Source of the DNA: an uncultured Alistipes sp.
GTDB lineage: Bacteria > Bacteroidota > Bacteroidia > Bacteroidales > Rikenellaceae
Assembly: GCA_904502005.1 (NCBI GenBank)
Contig: CAJGDC010000027.1
Span: forward strand, 1-23,932
DNA: 23,932 nucleotides
Direction: 5' to 3'
A program made the position numbers and the translations under genes. Every line of letters begins with the position of its first letter. The first letter of the stretch is position 1. A model generated the notes under the pieces. That model was not told the DNA's origin and did no database searches. It saw only the letters and a list, made by a program, of their open reading frames with translations. Positions 18,009 to 23,932 of the stretch are shown one piece after another.

Positions 18009-18064
18009 TTTTTTATTTATATAGCCGTTCGCAAACAAGTTTGCACGGCTATATAAATAAAAAA
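18009..18064. repeat. Perfect 20-bp-arm hairpin
   Basis: TTTTTTATTTATATAGCCGT pairs without mismatch with the segment at 18045-18064. The 16-base loop contains a second six-pair hairpin. It forms a long cruciform-capable element with A/T runs at its base. With hairpin c it can act as a terminator for transcription from the right (U-rich tail on the minus strand). Confidence 0.85.
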
Positions 18065-18093
18065 GCCTTGCGATGCAAGGCTTTCAAACTTTG

Positions 18094-18197
18094 GGTGGAA
18101 GATTGGATTTGAATGTTGCGCAATGCGCAACATCACCGAAGGAGTGCCGCAGTCGCGCTTACGCGGTGCGGAAATAGACGACTGAGGTAACCCTACC
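18094..18197 (-). pseudogene. Degraded tRNA-His-like sequence
   Basis: Positions 18094-18113 match the last 20 bases of tRNA-His (18330-18349) at 18 of 20. CGACTGAG plus flank (18179-18197) matches the tRNA 5' part (18386-18404) at about 14 of 19. The middle is expanded and replaced by palindromes: ATGTTGCGCA/TGCGCAACAT (18113-18133) and CCGCA-GT-CGCG-CTTA-CGCG-G-TGCGG (18147-18171). It cannot fold as a working tRNA because the acceptor and anticodon arms are lost. It could be a decayed tandem copy, or only a 3'-end duplication left by an integration. Confidence 0.5.
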
Positions 18198-18287
18198 ATT
18201 TCCCAGATTGCACTCCTGAAAGCAGGAGGAGCGAAGCTCATTTTTTTTGTTTGTTGGATGGGAGCTCGCTCACAGGACAAAACAAAC

Positions 18288-18318
18288 AAAAAAAAGATGC
18301 GAGGCAAAACCTCGCATC
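18288..18318 (-). terminator. Terminator of tRNA-His
   Basis: On the minus strand, 11 nt after the tRNA 3' end, GATGCGAGG-TTTTG-CCTCGCATC forms a nine-pair stem followed by eight T (18295-18288). It is at the same time hairpin c of the right structural module. Confidence 0.82.
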
Positions 18319-18329
18319 CTGCTTTCAGG

Positions 18330-18404
18330 GGTGGAAGATGGGATTCGAACCCACGACCTTCGGAACCACAATCCGTCACTCTAACCGACTGAGCTACATC
18401 CACC
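18330..18404 (-). tRNA. tRNA-His (anticodon GTG)
   Basis: This 75-nt gene has a GTG anticodon in the loop TTGTGGT and the T-loop TTCGAAT. It carries the histidine identity marks: an extra 5' G (G-1) opposite discriminator C73. The D-arm is GCTC...GAGT. The 3' CCA is not encoded. Two mismatches are visible: T6 with T67 in the acceptor stem, and A27 with A43 at the top of the anticodon stem. Its own promoter and terminator flank it, so it is a single-gene unit. Confidence 0.95.
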
Positions 18405-18429
18405 ATATAATTCGTTTCCGAATCGGGGA

Positions 18430-18461
18430 CAAAAATAATACAGATTTTTATTACTTCCAAA
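18430..18461 (-). promoter_or_regulatory. Promoter of tRNA-His
   Basis: On the minus strand TTTG (18461-18458), a 20-bp spacer and TATTTTTG (18437-18430) match the Bacteroidetes vegetative promoter fully. The tRNA 5' end lies 25 bp further on. Confidence 0.75.
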
Positions 18462-18494
18462 TTTCTTTGGTAATTTTTCGCAAAATATAGTAAA

Positions 18495-18511
18495 AAAGTA
18501 TATCGTACTTT
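18495..18511 (-). terminator. Weak terminator-like hairpin after the hydrolase gene
   Basis: AAAGTA-TATCG-TACTTT with T-rich flank on the minus strand lies 10 bp after the hydrolase stop. The six-pair AT-rich stem is weak, so termination here is uncertain. Confidence 0.3.
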
Positions 18512-18520
18512 CTGTTTTTG

Positions 18521-19309
18521 CTATTTATTCTGACACATGTATTTGAAAAACTCAACTAACTCCGGGAGTATTGCTCTCTGAATATCGTGTCCATAGGGGT
18601 GGATTGCATCAACAACAACTACCCCATTTTTTCCATAGTATATTTTTGTAGACTCGGTAAATTTTCTCGGCATGCCAGTACAGCCATTAATCTGTTTTGA
18701 CACCTCAACATCACGTCTCACCCTCTCAATCTTCACTATTTCGTCCAACTCTCCTCCCATAATAAAGACAGACTTTGGCATTCGTTTCTTAGCATTCTCG
18801 CCAAGCCTACGCGAGCTTGAAGCTGAAGGAGCAAATGCCTTAAACTTATCGCCACGCAGTGCCCACAGCGCATATGTAAAGCCTCCTCCATTTGAATGTC
18901 CCGTAGCAAAGATATTGCTACTGTCAACATTGTAATTTTTCTGCAGATACTCCAGCAGCACATCAAAGAATCGGATATCCCTACCCTCATCCTCTGTATC
19001 GCTTATCACCCAACCAAAACCGTCGCGGTAGCCACCTTCGCACCACATACCCTGAGGATAAACGACTAAAGCCTCGTGCCAAAGGTTATGAATATCCAAT
19101 TTCTTAGAAATTCCACTCATACTTCCTCCCCTGCCGTGAAAGACAAAGACAAGAGGAACTGGCGATTTCTGACTCTTTGGAGTATAGACAAGCGCTCGGC
19201 GGGTAGCTCCGTCGCTTGTAACAGAGATAATCTTCCCCTCGCGATTATTTGCCACACAGCAGAGTGTAGACAGAGCCACGGAGCAAAGTAGCAGCAACAA
19301 TCTCAGCAT
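18521..19309 (-). CDS. Secreted alpha/beta-hydrolase, PHB-depolymerase/feruloyl-esterase (LpqC/CE1-like) family
   Basis: This is a 262-residue exported serine esterase. It starts with a signal peptide (MLRLLLLLCSVALSTLCC) whose cysteines do not form a canonical lipobox. VFVFHGRGGS (about 54-63) gives the oxyanion hole, GHSNGGGF the nucleophile (Ser139), GGELDEIV the acid (Asp189), and HPYGHD the histidine. Enzymes of this family hydrolyse polyester or hydroxycinnamoyl/acyl esters on polysaccharides; the substrate here is unknown. An in-frame GTG at 19330 lies inside the predicted -7 element, so the ATG at 19309 is the better start. Transcription diverges from sdaA. Confidence 0.83.
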   Translation of the reverse strand: MLRLLLLLCSVALSTLCCVANNREGKIISVTSDGATRRALVYTPKSQKSPVPLVFVFHGRGGSMSGISKKLDIHNLWHEALVVYPQGMWCEGGYRDGFGWVISDTEDEGRDIRFFDVLLEYLQKNYNVDSSNIFATGHSNGGGFTYALWALRGDKFKAFAPSASSSRRLGENAKKRMPKSVFIMGGELDEIVKIERVRRDVEVSKQINGCTGMPRKFTESTKIYYGKNGVVVVDAIHPYGHDIQRAILPELVEFFKYMCQNK

Positions 19310-19329
19310 ATTATTTGTATTAATTTTCA

Positions 19330-19337
19330 CAAATGTA
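19330..19337 (-). promoter_or_regulatory. -7 element of the hydrolase promoter
   Basis: TACATTTG on the minus strand matches TAnnTTTG and lies about 20 bp before the ATG at 19309. No good -33 TTTG is seen at 19-21 bp. It overlaps the alternative GTG start and is 12 bp from the oppositely directed -7 element of sdaA. Confidence 0.5.
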
Positions 19338-19349
19338 CAAAAAAATACC

Positions 19350-19357
19350 TATATTTG
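19350..19357 (+). promoter_or_regulatory. sdaA: -7 element of sdaA, placed for a leaderless mRNA
   Basis: TATATTTG matches TAnnTTTG exactly and ends four bases before the sdaA ATG. Transcription should therefore start at or within a few bases of the A of the start codon. The -33 region (TTTTCA, near 19324-19329) is a weak match. Confidence 0.55.
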
Positions 19358-19361
19358 CACT

Positions 19362-20561
19362 ATGGAATCATTAAAAGAACTATATAAAATTGGCTGTGGC
19401 CCATCTAGTAGCCACACCATGGGTCCAAAGCGTGCTGCCGAGCAGTTTGCTGAGCGCACCAAGGGTGCAGAGGCGTACAAGGTAACCCTCTACGGCTCTC
19501 TTGCCGCTACAGGCAAGGGTCACCTTACACACAGTGCAATACTCTCAGTCCTTGAGCCTTTAGCCCCTACAGAGATTATTTGGAAGGCAGATGTTGTGCT
19601 TGACTTCCACCCTAACGGAATGCTCTTTGAGGCTCTAAAGGGTGGCGAAGTGTATGATAGTTGGACTATTTTCAGTGTCGGCGGAGGTTCGCTTGCAAAT
19701 GAGAACACCGTAGCCGCAGCACCTGAGAGCATCTATCCCCTAACAACCATTCAGCAGATTAAGCAGTGGTGTTATGACGAGGGCAAGACCTACTGGGAGT
19801 ATGTTGAGCAGTGCGAGGGCAAGGAGATATGGGACTTCCTTGACCATATTTGGACTGTTATGTGCGATACTGTACACAACGGACTCAACAACGACGGTGT
19901 ACTACCTGGTGGACTAAAGGTTGCCCGCAAGGCGAGCACATACTACGTAAAGAGCAAGAGCTATACAGGCTCACTAAGTTCACGCGCAAAGATATACTCA
20001 TACGCCCTGGCTGTTGCCGAGGAGAACGCATCTGGTGGCACTGTCGTAACGGCTCCAACATGTGGCTCTTGCGGTGTATTACCAGGCGTACTATATCATA
20101 TGACTACCTCGCGAGAGTTCCTTAGAATCAGAGTTCTTCGTGCCCTTGCTACAGCTGGCCTTTTTGGTAATGTAGTTAAACACAACGCCTCTATCTCTGG
20201 CGCCGAGGTTGGTTGTCAAGGTGAGATTGGCGTTGCCTGCGCCATGGCAGCAGCTGCGGCATGCCAACTATTTGGTGGCACACCTGCACAGATTGAGTAT
20301 GCAGCCGAGATGGGACTTGAGCACCACTTAGGACTCACTTGCGACCCTGTTTGCGGACTTGTTCAGGTGCCATGTATTGAGCGCAATGCTGTTGCGGCAG
20401 CCCGAGCCCTTGATGCAAATGCATATGCAACCCTCTCAGATGGCTCACATCTTGTGTCGTTTGACAAGGTTGTAGCTGTAATGAAAGAGACGGGTCTAAA
20501 TCTACCAAGCCTATATCGCGAAACCTCCGAAGGTGGCCTTGCACTACATATTAAACGATAA
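19362..20561 (+). CDS. sdaA: L-serine ammonia-lyase, [4Fe-4S] type
   Basis: This cytoplasmic enzyme deaminates L-serine to pyruvate and ammonia. The single 399-residue chain carries the beta domain first (GCGPSSSHTMGPKRAAEQF, residues 11-29; GGGS 108-110) and the alpha domain after it (APTCGSCGVLPG, 231-242). Cys285, Cys327 and Cys338 have spacings of 42 and 11, matching the three cluster ligands of characterised bacterial iron-sulfur serine dehydratases. The SSSHTMGP segment is the serine-binding loop. It starts at the ATG just after a -7 promoter element and ends before a bidirectional terminator, so it is monocistronic. Confidence 0.95.
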   Translation: MESLKELYKIGCGPSSSHTMGPKRAAEQFAERTKGAEAYKVTLYGSLAATGKGHLTHSAILSVLEPLAPTEIIWKADVVLDFHPNGMLFEALKGGEVYDSWTIFSVGGGSLANENTVAAAPESIYPLTTIQQIKQWCYDEGKTYWEYVEQCEGKEIWDFLDHIWTVMCDTVHNGLNNDGVLPGGLKVARKASTYYVKSKSYTGSLSSRAKIYSYALAVAEENASGGTVVTAPTCGSCGVLPGVLYHMTTSREFLRIRVLRALATAGLFGNVVKHNASISGAEVGCQGEIGVACAMAAAAACQLFGGTPAQIEYAAEMGLEHHLGLTCDPVCGLVQVPCIERNAVAAARALDANAYATLSDGSHLVSFDKVVAVMKETGLNLPSLYRETSEGGLALHIKR

Positions 20562-20562
20562 G

Positions 20563-20587
20563 AAAAGCCTCCGAGGAGGCTTTTTTT
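20563..20587. terminator. Bidirectional terminator between sdaA and the outer membrane protein gene
   Basis: GCCTCC-GA-GGAGGC (20567-20580) has AAAA on its left and TTTTTTT on its right. It can stop both the sdaA transcript (plus) and the convergent outer membrane protein transcript (minus, stop at 20599). Confidence 0.88.
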
Positions 20588-20598
20588 ATATATCGCAC

Positions 20599-23481
20599 TT
20601 AGAATTTTAGCGTTGATAGGCTTCGCTCAACTTTATCAAAAAAGTTTGTTGGCACACCTGTAGCCCTCTTATCGATCTTCAGTCGTTTAGCTCCAGTAGG
20701 GAACGAGCGGATATTATATGTAAACTTAACAAGGAAATATCTGCCCATAGTGCTATTATACCTTATCTGCGAGTATCCCGCCCAGACACCACGAGCAAAA
20801 GAGGTGTTTTGATTAAGAACATCATTCACACATAGCTCCACCTCGCCCAAGTTTCTGAGCACCTTCTTTCCAACCGACGCATTCCACAGTGTAAAACTAT
20901 CTCGATAATCATTTGTTATACCCAAGTATTGAGTAAATACGCCGGATGTAGTAATAGTAAAACCAAGCGGCAGAACAAACTTCATATTCGCCGTAGCGCG
21001 ATGGGTAAAGAACTCATTATCAAGTACATCTTTACCACTCTTATTGCTACTATACGAACCACGCCAACGAAGTGTAAAATCTACATTCTCAGATATATTA
21101 CTACCCAAAGTCCAGTCTGTATAGGCTGTAAGATTGTCCATTAACTGATCTACCTTATTGAGTCTTATCGGCACATTTGAGTATGTAGCGCCAATAGCAA
21201 TATTGAGGTTAGAGCTGATAAAAGTGAGCGGGAATCCTATACTTGTACGCCCCTCAAAAGATTTGTATCCGTCAAGGTTTACAGGTTGAGAGAGCTGCAC
21301 GGGGTTATACTTCTTGCCATCTACCTCTATCGTCTCGGGTGAGTAGTCTATGCTCGTACCTATATAGTTTGGCATTAGGGTCGCCTTAGCCATAATCATA
21401 AAGGTTGTACCATGACGTGTAGAGAGATTGGTATAGCGGGCAAAGTAGTTATGCTCCGTATATGGACGCAAGTCTGGATTTCCGAGCGTCAAATATTGAG
21501 AGTTGCTCACATCATATATATCGAGCATCTGCCACAGCGACGGAGCCTTAATCTCTGCATTTGCACTCACACGCAGGGTATTCTGATTATCAAAAGCCCA
21601 CTGAAGCGTAGCGTTGTAGACAAAGTCATCGTATGTTCTGAGCATTCTATCTCCCGTCCAGCGATTATGGTTACTCAGACGTGAGTGCTGGTACATTGCA
21701 CTGACAGAGAACCAGTTGCGATTCTTGCCATAGCGATAACCCAGACCCGCCTGATGATATACAAACTTGCCGTCAAACGATGATGATGAACGACGATTCA
21801 TCCTTGCAGTATCAATAATATAATCAGCATCAGTAGCATAAGATAGTAGATCTCGTGTACGAATCTGCGCCTGCCATCTATATGTCAGATTGATAGTAGA
21901 ATGGCGGCCTAATCGTTCACGAAACGTAGGCTGTATACGATACGTCTGTGTATTAGACTCAGTAGTCTTACGAGTGTATGTATAGGCTATAGTTGCCTTA
22001 TCAGGGTCCTTTTTATTCGTCTTTCCTGCGCCATTTGAGTAGTAGTCACGATCAGTATCAGAGCTATTATTATTCACACTGGCAACAAGCAGCAACGAGC
22101 GACCCTGACGCATAAATTTATAGGAGTATTGCGCATAGAGACCCTGCGAGAAGCTCTTACTCCATCCTTCATTACCACTCGGCATCCAACGATAGCCCGA
22201 CTCACCCCAACGCAGTGAGGTGGTATCGACACGATTGATTGAGCTATTTGGATAGTAGTTTAAGGTTGGAATAAGCACCAGTCGCTGGCGTTTAGCTACC
22301 TTCCACTCTATTCTACCTCGGAACTTAAGTGTATGGTTATTAGGATTTGCAAATTGGTCATAGTGTATAGTATCCTTCTTTGACACAGCCGGGTCGTACC
22401 ATCTATCTATCGTAAAACTATTCTTAGCATTTAGGTGGTTATAGAACAGACTTCCCTCAAATTTAGCCCTACGACGACGTCCCCAGCGGTCGGTATAGTT
22501 GAGTGCAAAAATCTCTGCCGAAGCCACTCCACTCTGGTTGTTTACCGAGAACTGACGAGAGCCAGAGCTGCTATTTGAACTGCTCTTAATACTCATCTCG
22601 TCATCCGAAAGGTTCTGCTTGTTAAGGTTATTAACAAGACCCATAACTGTCACTCGTGACTGGTCATTGAAGATATTGACACTACCTCCAGCCGTATATT
22701 TATTACGAGCAGTCACTGCGCTATTAGCATCAGGTTCGTAGCCATAACCAGCATGGACCTTACCAAAACAGCTACGGTTGATACTCCTTCGAGTTATGAT
22801 ATTTATCACCTTACCACCCTCGCCATCATCAACGCCAGTAATCTGCGCAGCCTCACTGAGTCGGTTATATACCTCAATATGCTCTACTGCCTGCGCAGGA
22901 ATACTCTGAAGCACCTGCTGAATATTGCTACCAAAGAACTCATTACCATCGACATAAATCTGCTTTACGACCTCGCCGTGAGCCTCTACACGACCATCTG
23001 TAATGGTAATACCCGGCATTTTACGAAGCAATGCCTCCACTTCGGCATCTACTGCCACCTTAAAGGCATCGGCATTATATCGCAAAGTGTCGCCCATAAT
23101 CATCGTTCGTGTTGAGACCGCAGTCTTAACTACCGTCTCAATACCTATTGCACTAACTGTAATAGTAACATCGCCAATACTCTTTGGCAGACCATCAGAA
23201 CGGAATGAAAATTGCTTATCAGCATAGCCAACAAAGGTCACTATGGCATTGTAATCACCTGCAGCAACATTAGGAATACGGAAACAGCCTCCATATTCAC
23301 TAGTATAGTACCTCTTTTGGCTCGGGGCCTTGACTGACGAAACCTCAATAACAGCTCCGGCAACACCGTCAAGCGTATCACCATCGACAATCCTTCCAGA
23401 TATATGCGCACCACTCTGCGCCATGGCAGTAAAGCTCAAAGCGACAGATATGAGTAGTATTAATATGCGGTATATCTTCAT
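20599..23481 (-). CDS. Outer membrane beta-barrel protein, TonB-dependent-receptor-like, with carboxypeptidase-regulatory domain
   Basis: This 960-residue exported protein has the signal peptide MKIYRILILLISVALSFTAM, then AQ. A carboxypeptidase-D regulatory-like domain follows (HISGRIVDGDTLDGVAGAVI to the region of KQFSFRSDG). Next is a plug-like domain (VEALLRKMPGITITDG, VKQIYVDGNEFFG, VEHIEVYN, GGKVINIITRR). About 700 residues of alternating beta-barrel sequence rich in Tyr, Asn and Arg complete it. This is the outer-membrane beta-barrel family related to TonB-dependent receptors but without a SusD partner. Its ligand is unknown. An in-frame ATG at 23511 would add ten residues before the signal peptide; 23481 is preferred. 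Confidence 0.87.
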   Translation of the reverse strand: MKIYRILILLISVALSFTAMAQSGAHISGRIVDGDTLDGVAGAVIEVSSVKAPSQKRYYTSEYGGCFRIPNVAAGDYNAIVTFVGYADKQFSFRSDGLPKSIGDVTITVSAIGIETVVKTAVSTRTMIMGDTLRYNADAFKVAVDAEVEALLRKMPGITITDGRVEAHGEVVKQIYVDGNEFFGSNIQQVLQSIPAQAVEHIEVYNRLSEAAQITGVDDGEGGKVINIITRRSINRSCFGKVHAGYGYEPDANSAVTARNKYTAGGSVNIFNDQSRVTVMGLVNNLNKQNLSDDEMSIKSSSNSSSGSRQFSVNNQSGVASAEIFALNYTDRWGRRRRAKFEGSLFYNHLNAKNSFTIDRWYDPAVSKKDTIHYDQFANPNNHTLKFRGRIEWKVAKRQRLVLIPTLNYYPNSSINRVDTTSLRWGESGYRWMPSGNEGWSKSFSQGLYAQYSYKFMRQGRSLLLVASVNNNSSDTDRDYYSNGAGKTNKKDPDKATIAYTYTRKTTESNTQTYRIQPTFRERLGRHSTINLTYRWQAQIRTRDLLSYATDADYIIDTARMNRRSSSSFDGKFVYHQAGLGYRYGKNRNWFSVSAMYQHSRLSNHNRWTGDRMLRTYDDFVYNATLQWAFDNQNTLRVSANAEIKAPSLWQMLDIYDVSNSQYLTLGNPDLRPYTEHNYFARYTNLSTRHGTTFMIMAKATLMPNYIGTSIDYSPETIEVDGKKYNPVQLSQPVNLDGYKSFEGRTSIGFPLTFISSNLNIAIGATYSNVPIRLNKVDQLMDNLTAYTDWTLGSNISENVDFTLRWRGSYSSNKSGKDVLDNEFFTHRATANMKFVLPLGFTITTSGVFTQYLGITNDYRDSFTLWNASVGKKVLRNLGEVELCVNDVLNQNTSFARGVWAGYSQIRYNSTMGRYFLVKFTYNIRSFPTGAKRLKIDKRATGVPTNFFDKVERSLSTLKF

Positions 23482-23518
23482 TGTTCTATCTATAGGCAAC
23501 AACGCCCCCAAAATAGAT

Positions 23519-23537
23519 ACCTTTTATAATAAAAGGT
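23519..23537. promoter_or_regulatory. Perfect palindrome upstream of the outer membrane protein gene
   Basis: ACCTTTTAT-A-ATAAAAGGT is a nine-base perfect palindrome 38 bp before the chosen ATG. It lies just upstream of CTATTTTG (minus strand, around 23510), an imperfect -7 element. It could be an operator, or the tail of the preceding terminator region. Confidence 0.35.
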
Positions 23538-23580
23538 TAAAAGGGTTGCCGTAAATATTTTGAAATAGTTACAGCAACCC
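23538..23580 (-). terminator. Terminator of the fumarate reductase/succinate dehydrogenase operon
   Basis: On the minus strand GGGTTGC-T-GTAA pairs with TTAC-G-GCAACCC (one mismatch) around a loop of about 16 nt, followed by TTTTAA. It lies 23 bp after the iron-sulfur subunit stop. Confidence 0.75.
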
Positions 23581-23602
23581 TCGATTATTTTAATTTAGAG
23601 TA

Positions 23603-23932
23603 TTAGTCCTCCAACTTTGCGCACAAGAACTCACGGTTGAGGCGAGCAATGTGAGCGATAGAGATACCCTTTGGACACTCAGCCTGGCAAGCACCTGTGT
23701 TAGTACAGTTACCAAAACCAAGCTCATCCATCTTAGCAACCATCGCCTTAGCACGACGTGCACCCTCTACGCGACCCTGTGGGAGCTTTGCAAGAGAAGA
23801 TACACGAGCAGCAACGAAGAGCATTGCAGAGCCGTTCTTACATGTTGCAGCACAAGCACCACAACCTACGCAAGCAGCAGCATCCATACTCTCCTCAGCA
23901 TCTGCCTGAGGGATTGGAATAGCGTTACCATC
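23603..23932 (-). CDS. frdB: Fumarate reductase/succinate dehydrogenase iron-sulfur subunit (partial, 5' end missing)
   Basis: This is the last 109 residues of the iron-sulfur subunit that passes electrons between the flavoprotein and the quinone in the inner membrane complex. The frame stays open to the right edge. AACVGCGACAATCKNG supplies a [4Fe-4S]-type cysteine set. GNCTNTGACQAECPKGI supplies the second set, for the remaining clusters. The C-terminal HIARLNREFLCAKLED is typical of the Bacteroidales enzyme. The N-terminal [2Fe-2S] domain is outside the window. It is the last gene of its operon and is followed by a terminator. Confidence 0.92.
   Translation of the reverse strand, partial: DGNAIPIPQADAEESMDAAACVGCGACAATCKNGSAMLFVAARVSSLAKLPQGRVEGARRAKAMVAKMDELGFGNCTNTGACQAECPKGISIAHIARLNREFLCAKLED

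Larger units (their letters stand above)
17955..18197. repeat. Left unit of a diverged ~235-bp tandem duplication (hairpin module plus tRNA-like remnant)
   Basis: The unit runs from CCCTACC (17955-17961) through an outer inverted repeat CCAAAGTTTGAAAG (17981-17994) / CTTTCAAACTTTGG (18081-18094). Inside are hairpin a, GTGTC-TGC-GACAC (17994-18006), and a perfect 20-bp stem (18009-18028 with 18045-18064) whose loop holds hairpin b, GCAAAC-AA-GTTTGC. Hairpin c is GCCTTGC-GAT-GCAAGGC (18065-18081). After the module come a copy of the tRNA-His 3' end, two further palindromes and a CGACTGAG segment. Every element has a partner 207-236 bp to the right. No protein gene is supported here. Confidence 0.7.
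18191..18404. repeat. Right unit of the ~235-bp tandem duplication (hairpin module plus tRNA-His)
   Basis: It starts with CCCTACC (18191-18197) and GCACTCC (18210-18216). The outer inverted repeat is CCTGAAAGCAGGA (18215-18227) / TCCTGCTTTCAGG (18317-18329). Hairpin a is GAGC-GAA-GCTC (18229-18239). A perfect 15-bp stem joins TTTTTTTTGTTTGTT (18241-18255) to 18281-18295, with hairpin b GAGC-TC-GCTC (18262-18271) in its loop. Hairpin c is GATGCGAGG/CCTCGCATC (18296-18318). tRNA-His follows directly. The architecture matches the left unit although little of the stem sequence does. Confidence 0.7.

Noticed and set aside
17844..18056. Plus-strand ORF after groEL
   Set aside because: It starts inside the duplicated groEL tail in another frame and crosses the groEL terminator and hairpins; no family features.
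17981..18329. CRISPR array or integron attC sites
   Set aside because: There are only two units, no constant direct repeat with unique spacers, and no GTTRRRY/RYYYAAC core pair or integrase in the window.
18017..18460. 147-codon minus-strand ORF across the hairpin units and tRNA-His
   Set aside because: It reads through the tRNA and its terminator, and the product is the translation of palindromes and tRNA; no coding signal.

Overview
The window reads as a chromosomal segment of a member of the Bacteroidales. The support is an UpxY-type (NusG-like) antiterminator heading a polysaccharide operon, promoters of the Bacteroidetes -33 TTTG / -7 TAnnTTTG type, a TonB-dependent-receptor-like outer membrane protein with a carboxypeptidase-regulatory N-terminus, and a Bacteroidales-like fumarate reductase/succinate dehydrogenase iron-sulfur subunit. 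Genus cannot be fixed from the sequence; an Alistipes-like or related gut lineage is only a guess.

Positions 13772 down to 1 (minus strand) are a capsule/O-antigen-type operon that runs off the left edge. It opens with a recognisable promoter (13741-13772) and a leader of about 90 nt. Then come upxY, ugd (UDP-glucose dehydrogenase), a 35-codon candidate ORF, capE-capF-capG (UDP-GlcNAc to UDP-L-FucNAc), a Wzx flippase, two GT4-type glycosyltransferases, a Wzy polymerase, another GT4, a GT2, and a partial UDP-HexNAc dehydrogenase of the TviB/WbpO type. Together they describe a Wzx/Wzy-dependent surface polysaccharide probably containing L-FucNAc and uronic acids. upxY and ugd have host-like composition; the sugar-specific genes downstream are visibly more AT-rich, which suggests a conserved head joined to an exchanged cassette.

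Positions 13788-17921 hold a secreted heparinase II/III-family protein (minus) and, divergently, groES-groEL (plus). The shared upstream region has a good minus-strand vegetative promoter. On the groES side it has a sigma54-like -24/-12 element and repeated TGCCAAA boxes instead of the usual -33/-7 pair. The end of groEL is duplicated in frame just beyond its stop codon.

Positions 17922-18404 hold no protein gene but are the most unusual stretch. Two structural units about 235 bp apart each carry an outer inverted repeat, a small hairpin, a long T-rich/A-rich stem with an inner hairpin, and a GC hairpin. The helices sit at matching positions but the sequences differ. The right unit ends in tRNA-His(GTG); the left unit ends in a degraded partial copy of the same tRNA. 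This looks like an old tandem duplication or integration scar, or a structured RNA element.

Positions 18405-23932 hold the tRNA-His promoter, a secreted alpha/beta-hydrolase (minus), sdaA (plus, apparently leaderless, from a compact divergent promoter), a bidirectional terminator, a large outer membrane beta-barrel protein (minus), a long-loop terminator, and the 3' end of frdB/sdhB (minus), which runs off the right edge.
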